Source: an uncultured Campylobacter sp.
GTDB lineage: Bacteria > Campylobacterota > Campylobacteria > Campylobacterales > Campylobacteraceae
Length of the DNA stretch: 56,944 bases
Reading direction: 5' to 3'
Assembly (NCBI RefSeq): GCF_937980635.1
Contig: NZ_CALJPG010000002.1
Coordinates: 1 to 56,944, forward strand
Each line of letters opens with the position of its first letter. Position 1 is the stretch's first letter. The notes beneath the pieces are model-generated. The model saw nothing but the letters and a program-made list of their open reading frames with translations. It did not search any database and was not told the origin of the DNA. Positions 8,203 through 17,006 of this stretch are shown piece by piece. A program made the position numbers and the translations under genes.

Positions 8203-9200
8203 ACTATGTCGATCCCAAAACCGCTAAGCCCCGCGTAGTCTTTCGGCTCGCTCTTGCTTAAAATTTTGATTTTTCTAACGCCCAGATGTGCTAAAATTTG
8301 CGCTCCGATGCCGAAGCTCTTAAAATCGGCGCGATTTTGCGCGGATTTTAGCATCAAAAGCACGCCGCCCTCCTTGCGCAAAATGTCCAGATCGCGCATG
8401 AAATCGTTAAATTTCGTATCGCTTAAAAACTCCAGATCGCTTGAAATTTTATGAAATTTCACGTTCGTCTGCGCGCCCTTTCCCAGCTCGCCGAAAATAT
8501 AGGCGCGGTGCTCGTTGCCCTCGTGATCGCTCACGTCGTAAAATTTCGCCGCTTCGCCGCACAGCAGAGCGCTTTTTGGCTCGCTAAATTTAACGAGAGT
8601 TTCGTGTTTTAGGCGGTACTGCACGATCTGCGCGACCGAGATCATATTGATGCCGTGCTGCGCGCAGAATTTTTCCAGATCGTCCCTGCGCGCCATATCG
8701 CCGTCGTCTTTGACGATCTCGCAGATCACGGCGCTTTGCGAAAGCCCCGCCAAACGGCACAGATCCGTTGAACCCTCGGTATGCCCCGTGCGAGCGAGCA
8801 CGCCGCCGCTTTTAGCAATGAGCGGGAAGATATGCCCCGGGCGGACGAAATCATCCGCGCGAGCGCCCACGCGCGACATCAGCTCAATCGTCATATTACG
8901 CTCATACGCGCTTACGCCCGTCTTGGCGTCCTTCGCGTCGATCGTGACGGTAAACGCGGTCTCGTGGCTCGAAGTGTTTTTATCGACCATCAAGCTTAGA
9001 TCTAGCTGCTCCGCAATCTGCGGGCTAAGCGCCACGCACAGCACTCCGCGAGCGTGCGTGATGGCAAAATTTACCTTCTGCGCACTGCTAAATGTACTCG
9101 CAAACACCAAATCGCCCTCGTTCTCGCGATCGACGTCATCGACCATAACGAGCATTTTGCCGTTTTTCAGATCCTCGATCGCCTGCTCTACGCTAACCAT
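8199..9200 (-). CDS. ribB: 3,4-dihydroxy-2-butanone 4-phosphate synthase with a degenerate GTP cyclohydrolase II-like tail
   Basis: The N-terminal ~200 residues are DHBP synthase, which converts ribulose 5-phosphate to the riboflavin precursor. They show DRENEGD (24-30), RPGHIFPL and RTGHTEGSTDL with the active-site His140. The C-terminal ~130 residues resemble GTP cyclohydrolase II in outline (FGIGAQILAHLGVRKI, then the SGFGIDIV end), but the zinc-binding Cys cluster is missing, so this half is probably not a GTP cyclohydrolase. A separate ribA would be expected elsewhere. AAAGGAGA precedes the ATG. Overlaps dinB by 4 nt. Confidence 0.92.
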   Translation of the reverse strand: MVSVEQAIEDLKNGKMLVMVDDVDRENEGDLVFASTFSSAQKVNFAITHARGVLCVALSPQIAEQLDLSLMVDKNTSSHETAFTVTIDAKDAKTGVSAYERNMTIELMSRVGARADDFVRPGHIFPLIAKSGGVLARTGHTEGSTDLCRLAGLSQSAVICEIVKDDGDMARRDDLEKFCAQHGINMISVAQIVQYRLKHETLVKFSEPKSALLCGEAAKFYDVSDHEGNEHRAYIFGELGKGAQTNVKFHKISSDLEFLSDTKFNDFMRDLDILRKEGGVLLMLKSAQNRADFKSFGIGAQILAHLGVRKIKILSKSEPKDYAGLSGFGIDIV

Positions 9201-9216
9201 TATCTCTCCTTTAAAT

Positions 9217-10359
9217 TTACGATATTATCTTGCCGTTTCTATCAACGATAGTTTCGCGACCGTCTAGTATGATTTTAACGTAGTCGTCGCTTAAAACTTT
9301 CACAAGTTCTACTTCGTCGTAGAACGCTGGCTTTAAAATTTCATTTTCCAAATCATCTAGCAACCCCCATTTGCCGTCTTTTTTGACCTTAACATATCCT
9401 TTATAATATATGACTTGATCATATATATCAAATAGGGTATCACTCAAAATCGATATATTATCATAAATGTAAGTAATGACCTCTTTGCCGGTTTTGTCTA
9501 TATAGCAATATTTACCGTCTTTTATGACCCGAGCTAAGCCTTCTCTAAAGCCATCGGCAGAATCATAAATACAAGGAACGACTTCTTTGCCGGTTTTGTC
9601 TATATAGCCATATTTATCGTCTTTTCTAACCAGAGCTAAGCCTTCGCAAAAGTCATAGGCAGAATCATAAATACAAGAAACAACCTCTTTGCCGGTTTTG
9701 TCTATATAGCCGTATTTACCGTCTTTTTTGACCTGAGCTAAGCCTTCGGAAAATTTACCAGCATAATCATAAACAAAAGGAATGACCTCTTTGCCTGTTT
9801 TGTCTATATAGCCATATTTACCATCTTTTATGACCTCAGCTAAGCCTTCGGAAAATTTTTCGACTTTATTATAAATACAAGGAGCGATCTCTTTGCCGGT
9901 TTTATCTATATAGCCATATTTACCGTCTTTTATGACCCGAGCTAAGTCTTCGGAAAATTTTTCGACTTTATTATAAATACAAGGAGCGATCTCTTTGCCA
10001 GTTTTGTCTATATAGCCATATTTAAGGCCTTTCCCAATCTGAGCTAAGCCTTCACTAAAGTCACCGGCATCATTATAAATACAAGGAGCAATCTCTTTAC
10101 CGGTTTTGTCTATATAGCCATATTTACCGTCTTTTCTAACCCGAGCTAAGCCTTCTCTAAAGTTCCAAGCACCATCATAAATGCGAGGAATGACCTCTTT
10201 GCCTGTTTTGTCTATATAGCCATATTTATCGTCTTTTATGACCCAAGCTAAGTCTTCTTCGAATTCCCCAACCCAAGTATAAATACAAGAAGCAATCTCT
10301 TTGCCGGTTTGGTCTATAATACCCCATTTTCCATCTTTTTTCGTCTTAAACAAAATCAT
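9217..10359 (-). CDS. WG-repeat (KWG) protein
   Basis: Made almost wholly of about ten repeats of 34 residues with the pattern KDGKYGYIDKTGKEV, then CIYD, then F.EGLA.V. This is the WG/KWG beta-repeat family, of unknown biochemical role and often linked to secreted or contact-dependent systems. No signal peptide or membrane segment; the protein begins MILFKTKKDGKWG. The last two repeats are more diverged. It lies between ribB and a HIT hydrolase in the same orientation, 16 nt upstream of ribB. Near-identical repeats imply recent expansion or homogenisation. Assembly of the repeat number may be unreliable. Confidence 0.85.
   Translation of the reverse strand: MILFKTKKDGKWGIIDQTGKEIASCIYTWVGEFEEDLAWVIKDDKYGYIDKTGKEVIPRIYDGAWNFREGLARVRKDGKYGYIDKTGKEIAPCIYNDAGDFSEGLAQIGKGLKYGYIDKTGKEIAPCIYNKVEKFSEDLARVIKDGKYGYIDKTGKEIAPCIYNKVEKFSEGLAEVIKDGKYGYIDKTGKEVIPFVYDYAGKFSEGLAQVKKDGKYGYIDKTGKEVVSCIYDSAYDFCEGLALVRKDDKYGYIDKTGKEVVPCIYDSADGFREGLARVIKDGKYCYIDKTGKEVITYIYDNISILSDTLFDIYDQVIYYKGYVKVKKDGKWGLLDDLENEILKPAFYDEVELVKVLSDDYVKIILDGRETIVDRNGKIIS
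9480..10340 (-). repeat. Tandem 102-bp repeats inside the WG-repeat gene
   Basis: The block TTTGCCGGTTTTGTCTATAT recurs every 102 nt on the plus strand with few changes (for example near 9588, 9690, 9894, 9996 and 10302). Each unit encodes one 34-residue WG repeat. Units near 9880-9970 and 9982-10072 share the same ending (TTCGACTTTATTATAAATAC), so neighbouring units are the most alike. Confidence 0.85.
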
Positions 10360-10373
10360 CTCAATCCTCCGTT

Positions 10374-10862
10374 TTAAATTTTGATTTCTGCGTAAGCCGC
10401 TTTTAGCTTCTCAAAAAGCGGGGCGAACGAAACGCCATTTACGCGGACGTTTGCGATCGTCGTGATGAAATTCGTATCGCGCTGCCACCGAGGCACGAGA
10501 TGATAGTGTACGTGCTCGGCGATACCCGCACCCGCGGCGGCGCCTAGGTTCATACCGATATTTACGCCGTTTGCGCCCAACGTGCGCTTTAAAATCCCCA
10601 CTCCGGCGCGCACGTAGCGACTCATCTCCACCCACGCATCATCGCTAAGGCACTCGATATTATCGACATGCTCGTAAGGTATGACCATAAACGCGCCCGG
10701 GCTGTAAGGGTAGAGGTTCATCACCCCGAAGCAGTGCTGCGCGCGAAAAAGCACGCCGTTGCGATCATCAAACGCCGCATCCGCCGCCGCGTCGCAAAAG
10801 GGACAGCCGCTTCTTTTTTCGGTAAAATACTCGCTTCGCCAAGGGGCGCAAAGATAATCCAT
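10374..10862 (-). CDS. HIT-family nucleotide hydrolase or transferase
   Basis: Histidine-triad protein that cleaves nucleotide phosphate or phosphoramidate bonds. HVHYHLVPRW carries the HxHxH triad near the C-terminus. An N-terminal CPFC with downstream His residues probably binds zinc, as in HIT proteins of the ApaH/APA-phosphorylase-like branch. The ATG at 10860-10862 is chosen over one eight codons upstream because GAAAGGAAAAGAG sits right before it. It is upstream of, and codirectional with, the WG-repeat gene. Confidence 0.88.
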   Translation of the reverse strand: MDYLCAPWRSEYFTEKRSGCPFCDAAADAAFDDRNGVLFRAQHCFGVMNLYPYSPGAFMVIPYEHVDNIECLSDDAWVEMSRYVRAGVGILKRTLGANGVNIGMNLGAAAGAGIAEHVHYHLVPRWQRDTNFITTIANVRVNGVSFAPLFEKLKAAYAEIKI

Positions 10863-11842
10863 CTCTTTTCCTTTCCGAAATTCCAAAATTCTATGGAATT
10901 TTAAAATTTGCGTTTCGCAAAATTTTATGAAATTTGGAATTTAAAACTTCTAAATTTCATAAAATTTTATTTACGCGACTTGCGCTTGCTCAAACGGCGC
11001 AAAGTTATGCGCGCGGTGGTACGCACTCTTTACGAATCTCGTGCTACGCAAAGCGCTTCGGTGCGACATACACTCCGCGGATCAAAGCGCACGGCGGGCG
11101 ATATTAAATCCGCGGCAGTTTGCGTGCGGATTATAACAAAACTTTGACGCACTCACAGGCACGGTACGCGATGCCAAACCTACGCCGCAATCACCGTCGC
11201 GACACGCGGTAAAATTTAACGCGGCGCGATCATAGCGCAGTCGTAATACAGCTGCGGCTTAATCGCGGCGTATTGCAGGGTATCGCAACCCCACTAGCCC
11301 CTACGCCGTCCGCTTTTACGATAGCTCGCTTTGCGTAGTTATCGTACGCGCAGCTCCTCTGGGCGGCTTAAGTCGCGAGCTGTGATTAAATTTACGACGC
11401 CGCGCAATCGCCAATACTGGGCTTGAGAGCACGCTAGGCATGCAAGGCGCTACGGCAGACTCGCAATTCTCGGCGCTCAATGCTACAAGTGCAACCGCGC
11501 GCGCGAAGCTTCGCAAACGTAAAGCTAAATTTAAACCCACGCTTTTTGCACCAGCTCGTGATGCGACGGAAAACTATACAAACGAAAGGCGTAAATTTAA
11601 ACCTCGCTCCGCAGCCGCTCGCGCAGCGCGTGATAATGAACTCACGACGCCAAAGCGTAGCATGAACGCTTACGCAGCGTGCGATATTTGATCACGTTGC
11701 AAACGCTAAATTTAAATAGCCGCTAAATTTTAAAGTCCGCCAAATTTTAGAAATTTTAAAATTTACCACCTTAAAATTTCGCTCTCTTCGCTAAATTTAA
11801 CTTCTCGTTCCGATCCAGTCTTGCGCGATCAAACAAGCGGGT
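10863..11842. other. Gene-free spacer of about 1 kb
   Basis: No gene supported. It holds AAATTTTAAAATTT-type palindromes near 10900-10970 and 11725-11765, GC-rich stretches with CGCGG and TACGC variants, and short Ala/Arg-rich frames without start signals. The trpC end lies at the right border. It looks like the spacers at 5.8, 45.6 and 48.6 kb. Confidence 0.6.
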
Positions 11843-12643
11843 TTAAATTTCGCCGCCCGCGCCGAGCTTTATCTCGCGCAGTGCCGCGCCGACGTCATTT
11901 TGGCGCATAAAATGCTCGCCGATCAAAAACGCATCGACGCCCGCCTCGTGCAAGCTTAAAAGCTGCTCGTGCGAGTGCAGGCCGCTTTCGACGACGATGA
12001 TCTTGCCGTTTGGAATCAGCGGGATTAGCCGCTCGCTCAGGCTCGTATCGACCTCGAAAGTCTCTAAATTTCGATGGTTGATGCCGATAATACCCGCACC
12101 TGCGAAGATCGCCTTTTTCAGATCGTCCTTATCGTGGATCTCGCACAGCACCTCAAGCCCCAGCCTGCGGGCAAATTCAAGCAGCTCTCTTAGCTGTTTG
12201 CCTTCCAGAGCTTTGGCGATCAGCAGTATAAAATCTGCACCGTAAACCAGCGCCTCGAGGATCTGATAGCGATCGACGATGAAATCCTTGCGCAAAATGG
12301 GCGTATACGTGTAACGGCGGATCTGCGGGATAAACTCCAAATCGCCTCTGAAGTAATGCGGCTCAGTAAGCACCGAAAAGGCGCTGGCGCCCGCATTTTC
12401 GTACTCCGCAGCAAGGCTTAGCGGCTCAAAATCCTCGCGGATGATCCCCTTGCTCGGGCTTGCCTTTTTGATCTCGGCGATGATGCGAAGCGGGTCCTTC
12501 TCGTCGCTTCTAAGCGCGCTTATGACGTCACGCGGCTCGTAAGGATTGGCGCTTAGCGAGCGGCCGAGCAGATCCTCGGGTAGCCTTTCTTTGCGAAGCG
12601 CGAGATCCTCTCGAGTGCGTTTTAAAATTTCGTCCAAAATCAT
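11843..12643 (-). CDS. trpC: Indole-3-glycerol phosphate synthase TrpC
   Basis: TIM-barrel enzyme of 266 residues in tryptophan synthesis. Signatures: IIAEIKKASPSKG with the catalytic Lys near 59-60, LRKDFIVDRYQILEA, GINHRNL, VVESGL and the phosphate-binding end DAFLIGEHFM. It stands alone, away from other trp genes, and is the last member of the packed set starting at 17006. It starts 2 nt after the TPR gene, so it is probably translated from the same message. Confidence 0.96.
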   Translation of the reverse strand: MILDEILKRTREDLALRKERLPEDLLGRSLSANPYEPRDVISALRSDEKDPLRIIAEIKKASPSKGIIREDFEPLSLAAEYENAGASAFSVLTEPHYFRGDLEFIPQIRRYTYTPILRKDFIVDRYQILEALVYGADFILLIAKALEGKQLRELLEFARRLGLEVLCEIHDKDDLKKAIFAGAGIIGINHRNLETFEVDTSLSERLIPLIPNGKIIVVESGLHSHEQLLSLHEAGVDAFLIGEHFMRQNDVGAALREIKLGAGGEI

Positions 12644-12645
12644 CG

Positions 12646-14490
12646 CTACTGCTTTGGCGTCTGGGTTTTAGAGCCGGTAGGCTCTTTCGACGTAGAATTT
12701 TGCTCTGGCATAAAATCCCGCCTCGATACGGAATTTTGTCTTGACGAGGCAGAATTCTGCGTGGCGGAATTTATGGGCGTCGCAAAATTTTCAGAAGCTG
12801 CGGAATTTGGTGCCTGGTTTTGAATCGCAGAATTTGCAGACCCAGCAGAATTTTGCAAAGCGGAGTCTTTTGGCGTTAAATCACGCGTTGCAGCGGAGCT
12901 CGGACGTGCAGAATCTAACGCAGAGCTTTCGGGCGCCGTAGATTTTATGGAATTAGGCGAAGGATTTTTTATTGCCGGGCTTTGCGGCGCCTGATCTTTC
13001 GGCGCGGAGCCTTTTATCGTAGTGGGATTTTGCGATATGGAATTCTGCGGCGCTACGCCTGTACCTGCGGCGCACGCATCGATCGCCTCTAAATGCTCTT
13101 TGCCTTCGGGAGAATTAAAAAATTCTGCGTCTTTGATCTTAGCCATTTCATCTTTAGCCTTGTCGCACTCGCCAAGCTTGTAGTATCCCCAGGCAAGCGA
13201 GTCCAGATAATACGGCGAGTCGGGGTCTTTTTGTAAGGCGCGGCGGACAAGCTCGATGCCCTTGCGAACGTCCAAATCATGATCTATTAGGATGTAGCCG
13301 TAGTAGTTTAGGTGCACAGGATCTTTAAGCTGCGGCGCGATATTTTCAAATTTTGCCACTACGCTAGATAGGGTCTTGGCATCCACGTTTTTGCCCGCAC
13401 TTTCATATTCGTAGATCGCCTCGATCGCCAAAAAGTCGTAATTTTTGGTTTTCATAAACTCATCGCGCGCCATTTTAATCGCGGTTTTATAGTCTTTTTT
13501 ATGCGCGTAGGCATCGATTAGAAGCTCGCGCTTGTAGTCATATTTTTTCAAAAGCTCGATTATTTTATCAAAGTCGTTTGAGTAGTAATAAATCGCTATC
13601 ATATCGTCTAAGAATTTATTATCCCCCTTGGCTTCATACAGCGCTTCATCGATCTTAGCGACATCCAAATAGCGCTTATTCGCGCGATACACATCAGCTA
13701 GCAGCTCGCACGCCATACCCTGGGCGCAGCCGTAGATGCGCCTGTGTGTCTCGATGATGCGGATCGCTCCGTCCGAATCATCGAGTTTATTTAGCAGCAC
13801 GTCGCATAATCTAATGAGATTTTCGTCGGTTTTGTCTAGCTCATAGGCTTTTTCAAAGTAGGTTTTGGCTAAAGTAAAATTCTCCATCGCATAATATGTC
13901 GCCGCTAAGATCGCATAACTTCGCGAAACAGGATCTACGGTGACCAGCTTAAGAGCAGCAGTATTGGCATTTAGATTATCTTTAATGCCTAAGTAGTAGC
14001 CGATTTTTACTCGCAGATACTCGGAGTTTGAGCCTAGACTCTTTTCGCCAAGCTTTAAATAGCGCGCCGTATTTTTACGATCTTTTATCGCAAAAGCGGT
14101 CTTTAGCGCCTCTAACAGATAAACGGACGAGCCCGTTTTATTGTATGCCTTTTCGTATAAAAACATCGATGCGACGGGATCTTTATGCAGTAGCTCCAAA
14201 GCCGTAAGCAAATCGAAATTTAGCTCGGCGTCCTCTTGCGCTCGCATCGCGTGATTTAGCTTTTCTTTGGTTATACTTTTAGCGCTTACGCCGCGATTTA
14301 TCAAGCTCTTTTTAATTGCATCTTTTGCACCGTTTTTTGTGCCAATGCTGGAATTCCGATCAGACGCCTTTTTATCCGTAACGGACTGCTTCGCCGCTGC
14401 AGCATTCGTCCCACTCTCCGCACTTAGATACTGCGGCGCTAAAATCATCGCCGCGATTAAAATTCCGCCAAAAACCTTACCCCGATACAT
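12646..14490 (-). CDS. Exported TPR protein with a repetitive QNS-type tail
   Basis: 614 residues. A signal peptide ends near YLSAESG. A helical TPR array follows, including AILAATYYAMENFTLAKTYF and SPYYLDSLAWGYYKLGECDK; the latter resembles the TPR of PilF/BamD-like outer-membrane assembly factors. From about residue 480 the protein is low-complexity, with repeated QNSA, KDSA and PNSA units and, near the end, six-residue spacing (ENFATP, INSATQ, NSASSR, QNSVSR, RDFMPE, QNSTSK). The tail shares its DNA core with inserts in priA and queC. Its first 34 nt overlap the upstream YkgJ gene. Confidence 0.8.
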   Translation of the reverse strand: MYRGKVFGGILIAAMILAPQYLSAESGTNAAAAKQSVTDKKASDRNSSIGTKNGAKDAIKKSLINRGVSAKSITKEKLNHAMRAQEDAELNFDLLTALELLHKDPVASMFLYEKAYNKTGSSVYLLEALKTAFAIKDRKNTARYLKLGEKSLGSNSEYLRVKIGYYLGIKDNLNANTAALKLVTVDPVSRSYAILAATYYAMENFTLAKTYFEKAYELDKTDENLIRLCDVLLNKLDDSDGAIRIIETHRRIYGCAQGMACELLADVYRANKRYLDVAKIDEALYEAKGDNKFLDDMIAIYYYSNDFDKIIELLKKYDYKRELLIDAYAHKKDYKTAIKMARDEFMKTKNYDFLAIEAIYEYESAGKNVDAKTLSSVVAKFENIAPQLKDPVHLNYYGYILIDHDLDVRKGIELVRRALQKDPDSPYYLDSLAWGYYKLGECDKAKDEMAKIKDAEFFNSPEGKEHLEAIDACAAGTGVAPQNSISQNPTTIKGSAPKDQAPQSPAIKNPSPNSIKSTAPESSALDSARPSSAATRDLTPKDSALQNSAGSANSAIQNQAPNSAASENFATPINSATQNSASSRQNSVSRRDFMPEQNSTSKEPTGSKTQTPKQ

Positions 14491-14828
14491 TCTTCCTCCA
14501 ATTCTTTAGTATGCGTTTTAAAATATTCCCAAAACGGAAAGCTACAGCATTGCTTCGGACGCAGCTCGTAAATCCCGCAGTTGCGCTGCGCCTCGTCAAA
14601 AAATACGCACGCCAAACCGCCTTCAAAGGGCTTTTCTTTTACGCTAAATCTAGCGCCTATCTTGTCCAAATACGTCCTTTTAAGCTCCGCGGGCGAAATT
14701 TCAAATTTTACCGCAAGTGCTGCGATCTCACTCTCATCTATCCAGATGTAGCCGCTCTCTCCCGTGCAGCACTTACCGCCGCAGCGCTCGCACGCGCTCG
14801 CATCAAAGCTGAAGCCGAACTCACTCAT
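14457..14828 (-). CDS. YkgJ-family cysteine-cluster protein (putative Fe-S or zinc)
   Basis: 123-residue protein with the YkgJ/CxxCxxCC signature: CERCGGKCCTG near the N-terminus and RPKQCCSFPFW further on, plus EEECIG. The family likely binds an Fe-S cluster or zinc; its role is unknown. The start overlaps the trmN6-like gene by 8 nt and the end overlaps the TPR gene by 34 nt, so all three are tightly coupled. Confidence 0.88.
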   Translation of the reverse strand: MSEFGFSFDASACERCGGKCCTGESGYIWIDESEIAALAVKFEISPAELKRTYLDKIGARFSVKEKPFEGGLACVFFDEAQRNCGIYELRPKQCCSFPFWEYFKTHTKELEEECIGVRFLAEF

Positions 14829-16062
14829 AATCCACGCTCGTTAAATCCGCGCTTTTATAGATCGCGTGGGCTTGTGCGGTGCGCCTTCCGTGCGCGCTAG
14901 CGTAGATCGGAAGGACGATCTCGCAGGGCGAGCGCGAGTTCTTACGAGCCTGCAAAAGCGCGAGCTTAGCGGGTTTTGAAATGTCAGGATAGACAAAACC
15001 GAGCCTCGTTAAATTTAGCCTAAACTCGCCTAAAAGCTCGCAAATTTTAGCTAGCTTGCCCGCCTCGTAGCAAAAAATAAGCGTACCGCCAGGCTTAAGA
15101 TGTGCATTCGCAGATCGCACGAAATCCCGTAGGCTAAGGCTTGCTGTGCTCTTACTAAGCGCCATATGAGGCTCTTTGCTAAGCGAAATGCGCTCTCGAT
15201 AAAAGGGCGGATTTGAGACGATAAAGTCAAAACGCTTCTCGCTTTTAAACTCCGCGAAATCCGCGTGCAAAATCTCGGCAGGCAGATCGTTTTGCAAAGA
15301 ATTTAGCCTTAAGATTTCTAAATTTCGCTCTTGAATTTCTAGCAAGCTTAGATTAATGCTCTCAAAATCGCGCTTTAGCAAAAGCCCTAAAATTCCACAT
15401 CCTGCGCCCACATCCAGCACGTCGCCGTATATCGCTCGCGGATTTAGCGCGCCTTTGGGGCTACGATCATCGCAAGCGGCAACCCAGCCGTCACACAAGC
15501 GCTCCGCAGCAAAATCCTCGCGCGCTTTGGCGTCTTCAAATTTGCTCGCGAAATCTTTATCGTGCGTCTTTTGAGATTCTAAAGACTGCGCGATTTGCTC
15601 GTCACAAATTTTAAAATTTTCACCGCTTGCAATATCAGGCTTTAAAGCATGCCAGGCTTCGTCGCTTTGGAAATCGGAATTTTTGCAGTGCTCGCTTTGA
15701 AATTTCGCCCGAAATGCCTCTTGAAATTCCATTTTAAATTCCGCCTGGAATTCGGCGCAACCCTTACCTCCAAAATCGCGATCATTCCTCGCGCTATGGC
15801 TAGCGGCATACGACTCTTCTTTGCTAAAAGCACAATCATCAGCGCAAAATTCCACCTCGTCGCCTGTGTAATCCGCGGCGCAGAATTTTGCATTAAAGCC
15901 TCCATCTGTCGCGTCTTTAAATTCCGCGCCACAGCCCAGCGCCCAAGAGCTATCTTGCGATGCTGCGTCAGCCTTGCGCACGCCTGAGCTTCTTATAAAA
16001 TTCCACAAAAAAATCGTATCGCTCGTGTAACGATAGCCCTTTTTCGGCTGATAAAGCCTCAT
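14821..16062 (-). CDS. tRNA1(Val) adenine-N6 methyltransferase-like protein with a large internal insertion
   Basis: The N-terminal 27 residues (RLYQPKKGYRYTSDTIFLWNFI) and everything from residue 211 match the TrmN6/YfiC class of SAM-dependent methyltransferases: motif I VLDVGAGCGILG and the adenine-methylase motif NPPF (284-287). Between them lies an insert of about 180 residues rich in EF, KF, DF and Cys, coming from repeated GAATTT cores. Usual family length is about 230-250; this is 413. The Rossmann fold after the insert is intact, so the enzyme may work. It overlaps both neighbours by a few nt. Confidence 0.85.
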   Translation of the reverse strand: MRLYQPKKGYRYTSDTIFLWNFIRSSGVRKADAASQDSSWALGCGAEFKDATDGGFNAKFCAADYTGDEVEFCADDCAFSKEESYAASHSARNDRDFGGKGCAEFQAEFKMEFQEAFRAKFQSEHCKNSDFQSDEAWHALKPDIASGENFKICDEQIAQSLESQKTHDKDFASKFEDAKAREDFAAERLCDGWVAACDDRSPKGALNPRAIYGDVLDVGAGCGILGLLLKRDFESINLSLLEIQERNLEILRLNSLQNDLPAEILHADFAEFKSEKRFDFIVSNPPFYRERISLSKEPHMALSKSTASLSLRDFVRSANAHLKPGGTLIFCYEAGKLAKICELLGEFRLNLTRLGFVYPDISKPAKLALLQARKNSRSPCEIVLPIYASAHGRRTAQAHAIYKSADLTSVDYE

Positions 16063-17006
16063 TTGCGGATGTTTTTGATGATGGTATGGGCGTGATTTAT
16101 CGCCACCACGATCGATCCGCCGCTTCTGCTGATGAGATCTCCACCGACGTAAAGCCCGCTAGTGGCGGTTTGGAGATTTTCATCCACGATCGGCACGCCG
16201 TTTTCGTCGTAAGCGATGCCGCATTTTTTAAGAAAATCGATCGGGCTCGTGCCGCCGATCGCGTATATCACGCGGTCAAACACGAGCTCGGTGCCATCAT
16301 CAAATTTCACCAGCACCTTGCCATTTTCATTCTCAAGAGCCTCTATATCGATGCCTAAACGCAAGATGATGTTGCCGTATTTGGTCTCGCGCATTACGTC
16401 GCTTTCGTTCGTCTCGTTTAGGCGGGTAAATTTAGGCTTGCGATAGCAAAGCGTCACGACATTGGTTTTACATAGCGCTATAGCGTATTCCGCAGCTGAG
16501 TTACCGCCTCCGACGACTAGAATTTTTTCATTGATCGTGCATTTATCTAGATTGAAATTTACGCGTTGCGTGATCGAAGGTGGAATTTTATAAGCAGGTT
16601 TATTAGGCTTGCCCATCCTACCAATTGCGACGATGACGTTGCGCGCGCGGTATCCAGCCGAGCTAGTCGTGATATAAAACTCATCTGCGTGCTTTTCGAT
16701 CTTTTCGACCTCACTTTTGAAATTCGTATCGATTTCGTCGCTATCTAAGAGCTCGTCGAAATAATTTAGCACGCTCTCTTTCGTGCCGGTTTCAAACGAA
16801 ATAGAGCCGCGCGTCTCGCTGTCAAAGCCCTTATATTCTTTATCGACGCGCTTTTTATCTTTGTAAAACTGCCTAATCGTTTGAGAGTGGTTGTCGCCTT
16901 TTTCAAGCAGAAGTACGTGCGCGAGCCCGTTTCTTTTGGCTTCTACTACGGAAGCGATGCCGCAAGGACCGCCGCCGATCACCGCCAAGTCGTAAACGTC
17001 TATCAT
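16059..17006 (-). CDS. FAD/NAD(P)-dependent oxidoreductase, thioredoxin-reductase-like
   Basis: 315-residue pyridine nucleotide-disulfide fold. FAD-binding GGGPCGIASV is at the N-terminus, the NAD(P)-binding motif VVGGGNSAAEYA is in the middle, and the C-terminal GLYVGGDL closes the FAD site. The CxxC active-site pair of true thioredoxin reductases is absent, which puts it nearer YpdA or ferredoxin-NADP reductase-like members; the electron acceptor cannot be read from sequence. First gene of a packed run that continues to trpC, with a 4-nt overlap to the next gene. Confidence 0.85.
   Translation of the reverse strand: MIDVYDLAVIGGGPCGIASVVEAKRNGLAHVLLLEKGDNHSQTIRQFYKDKKRVDKEYKGFDSETRGSISFETGTKESVLNYFDELLDSDEIDTNFKSEVEKIEKHADEFYITTSSAGYRARNVIVAIGRMGKPNKPAYKIPPSITQRVNFNLDKCTINEKILVVGGGNSAAEYAIALCKTNVVTLCYRKPKFTRLNETNESDVMRETKYGNIILRLGIDIEALENENGKVLVKFDDGTELVFDRVIYAIGGTSPIDFLKKCGIAYDENGVPIVDENLQTATSGLYVGGDLISRSGGSIVVAINHAHTIIKNIRK

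Noticed and set aside
8199..8600. Annotating the C-terminal half of RibB as an active GTP cyclohydrolase II
   Set aside because: The zinc-binding Cys cluster needed for catalysis is not present.
9480..10340. Possible CRISPR array because of regular repeats
   Set aside because: The 102-nt units are continuous coding repeats with no spacers; they encode WG repeats.
11440..11691. Ala/Arg/Lys-rich frame in the 10.9-11.8 kb spacer
   Set aside because: Composition reflects AAATTTAAA and GCGC repeats; no start signal or family.
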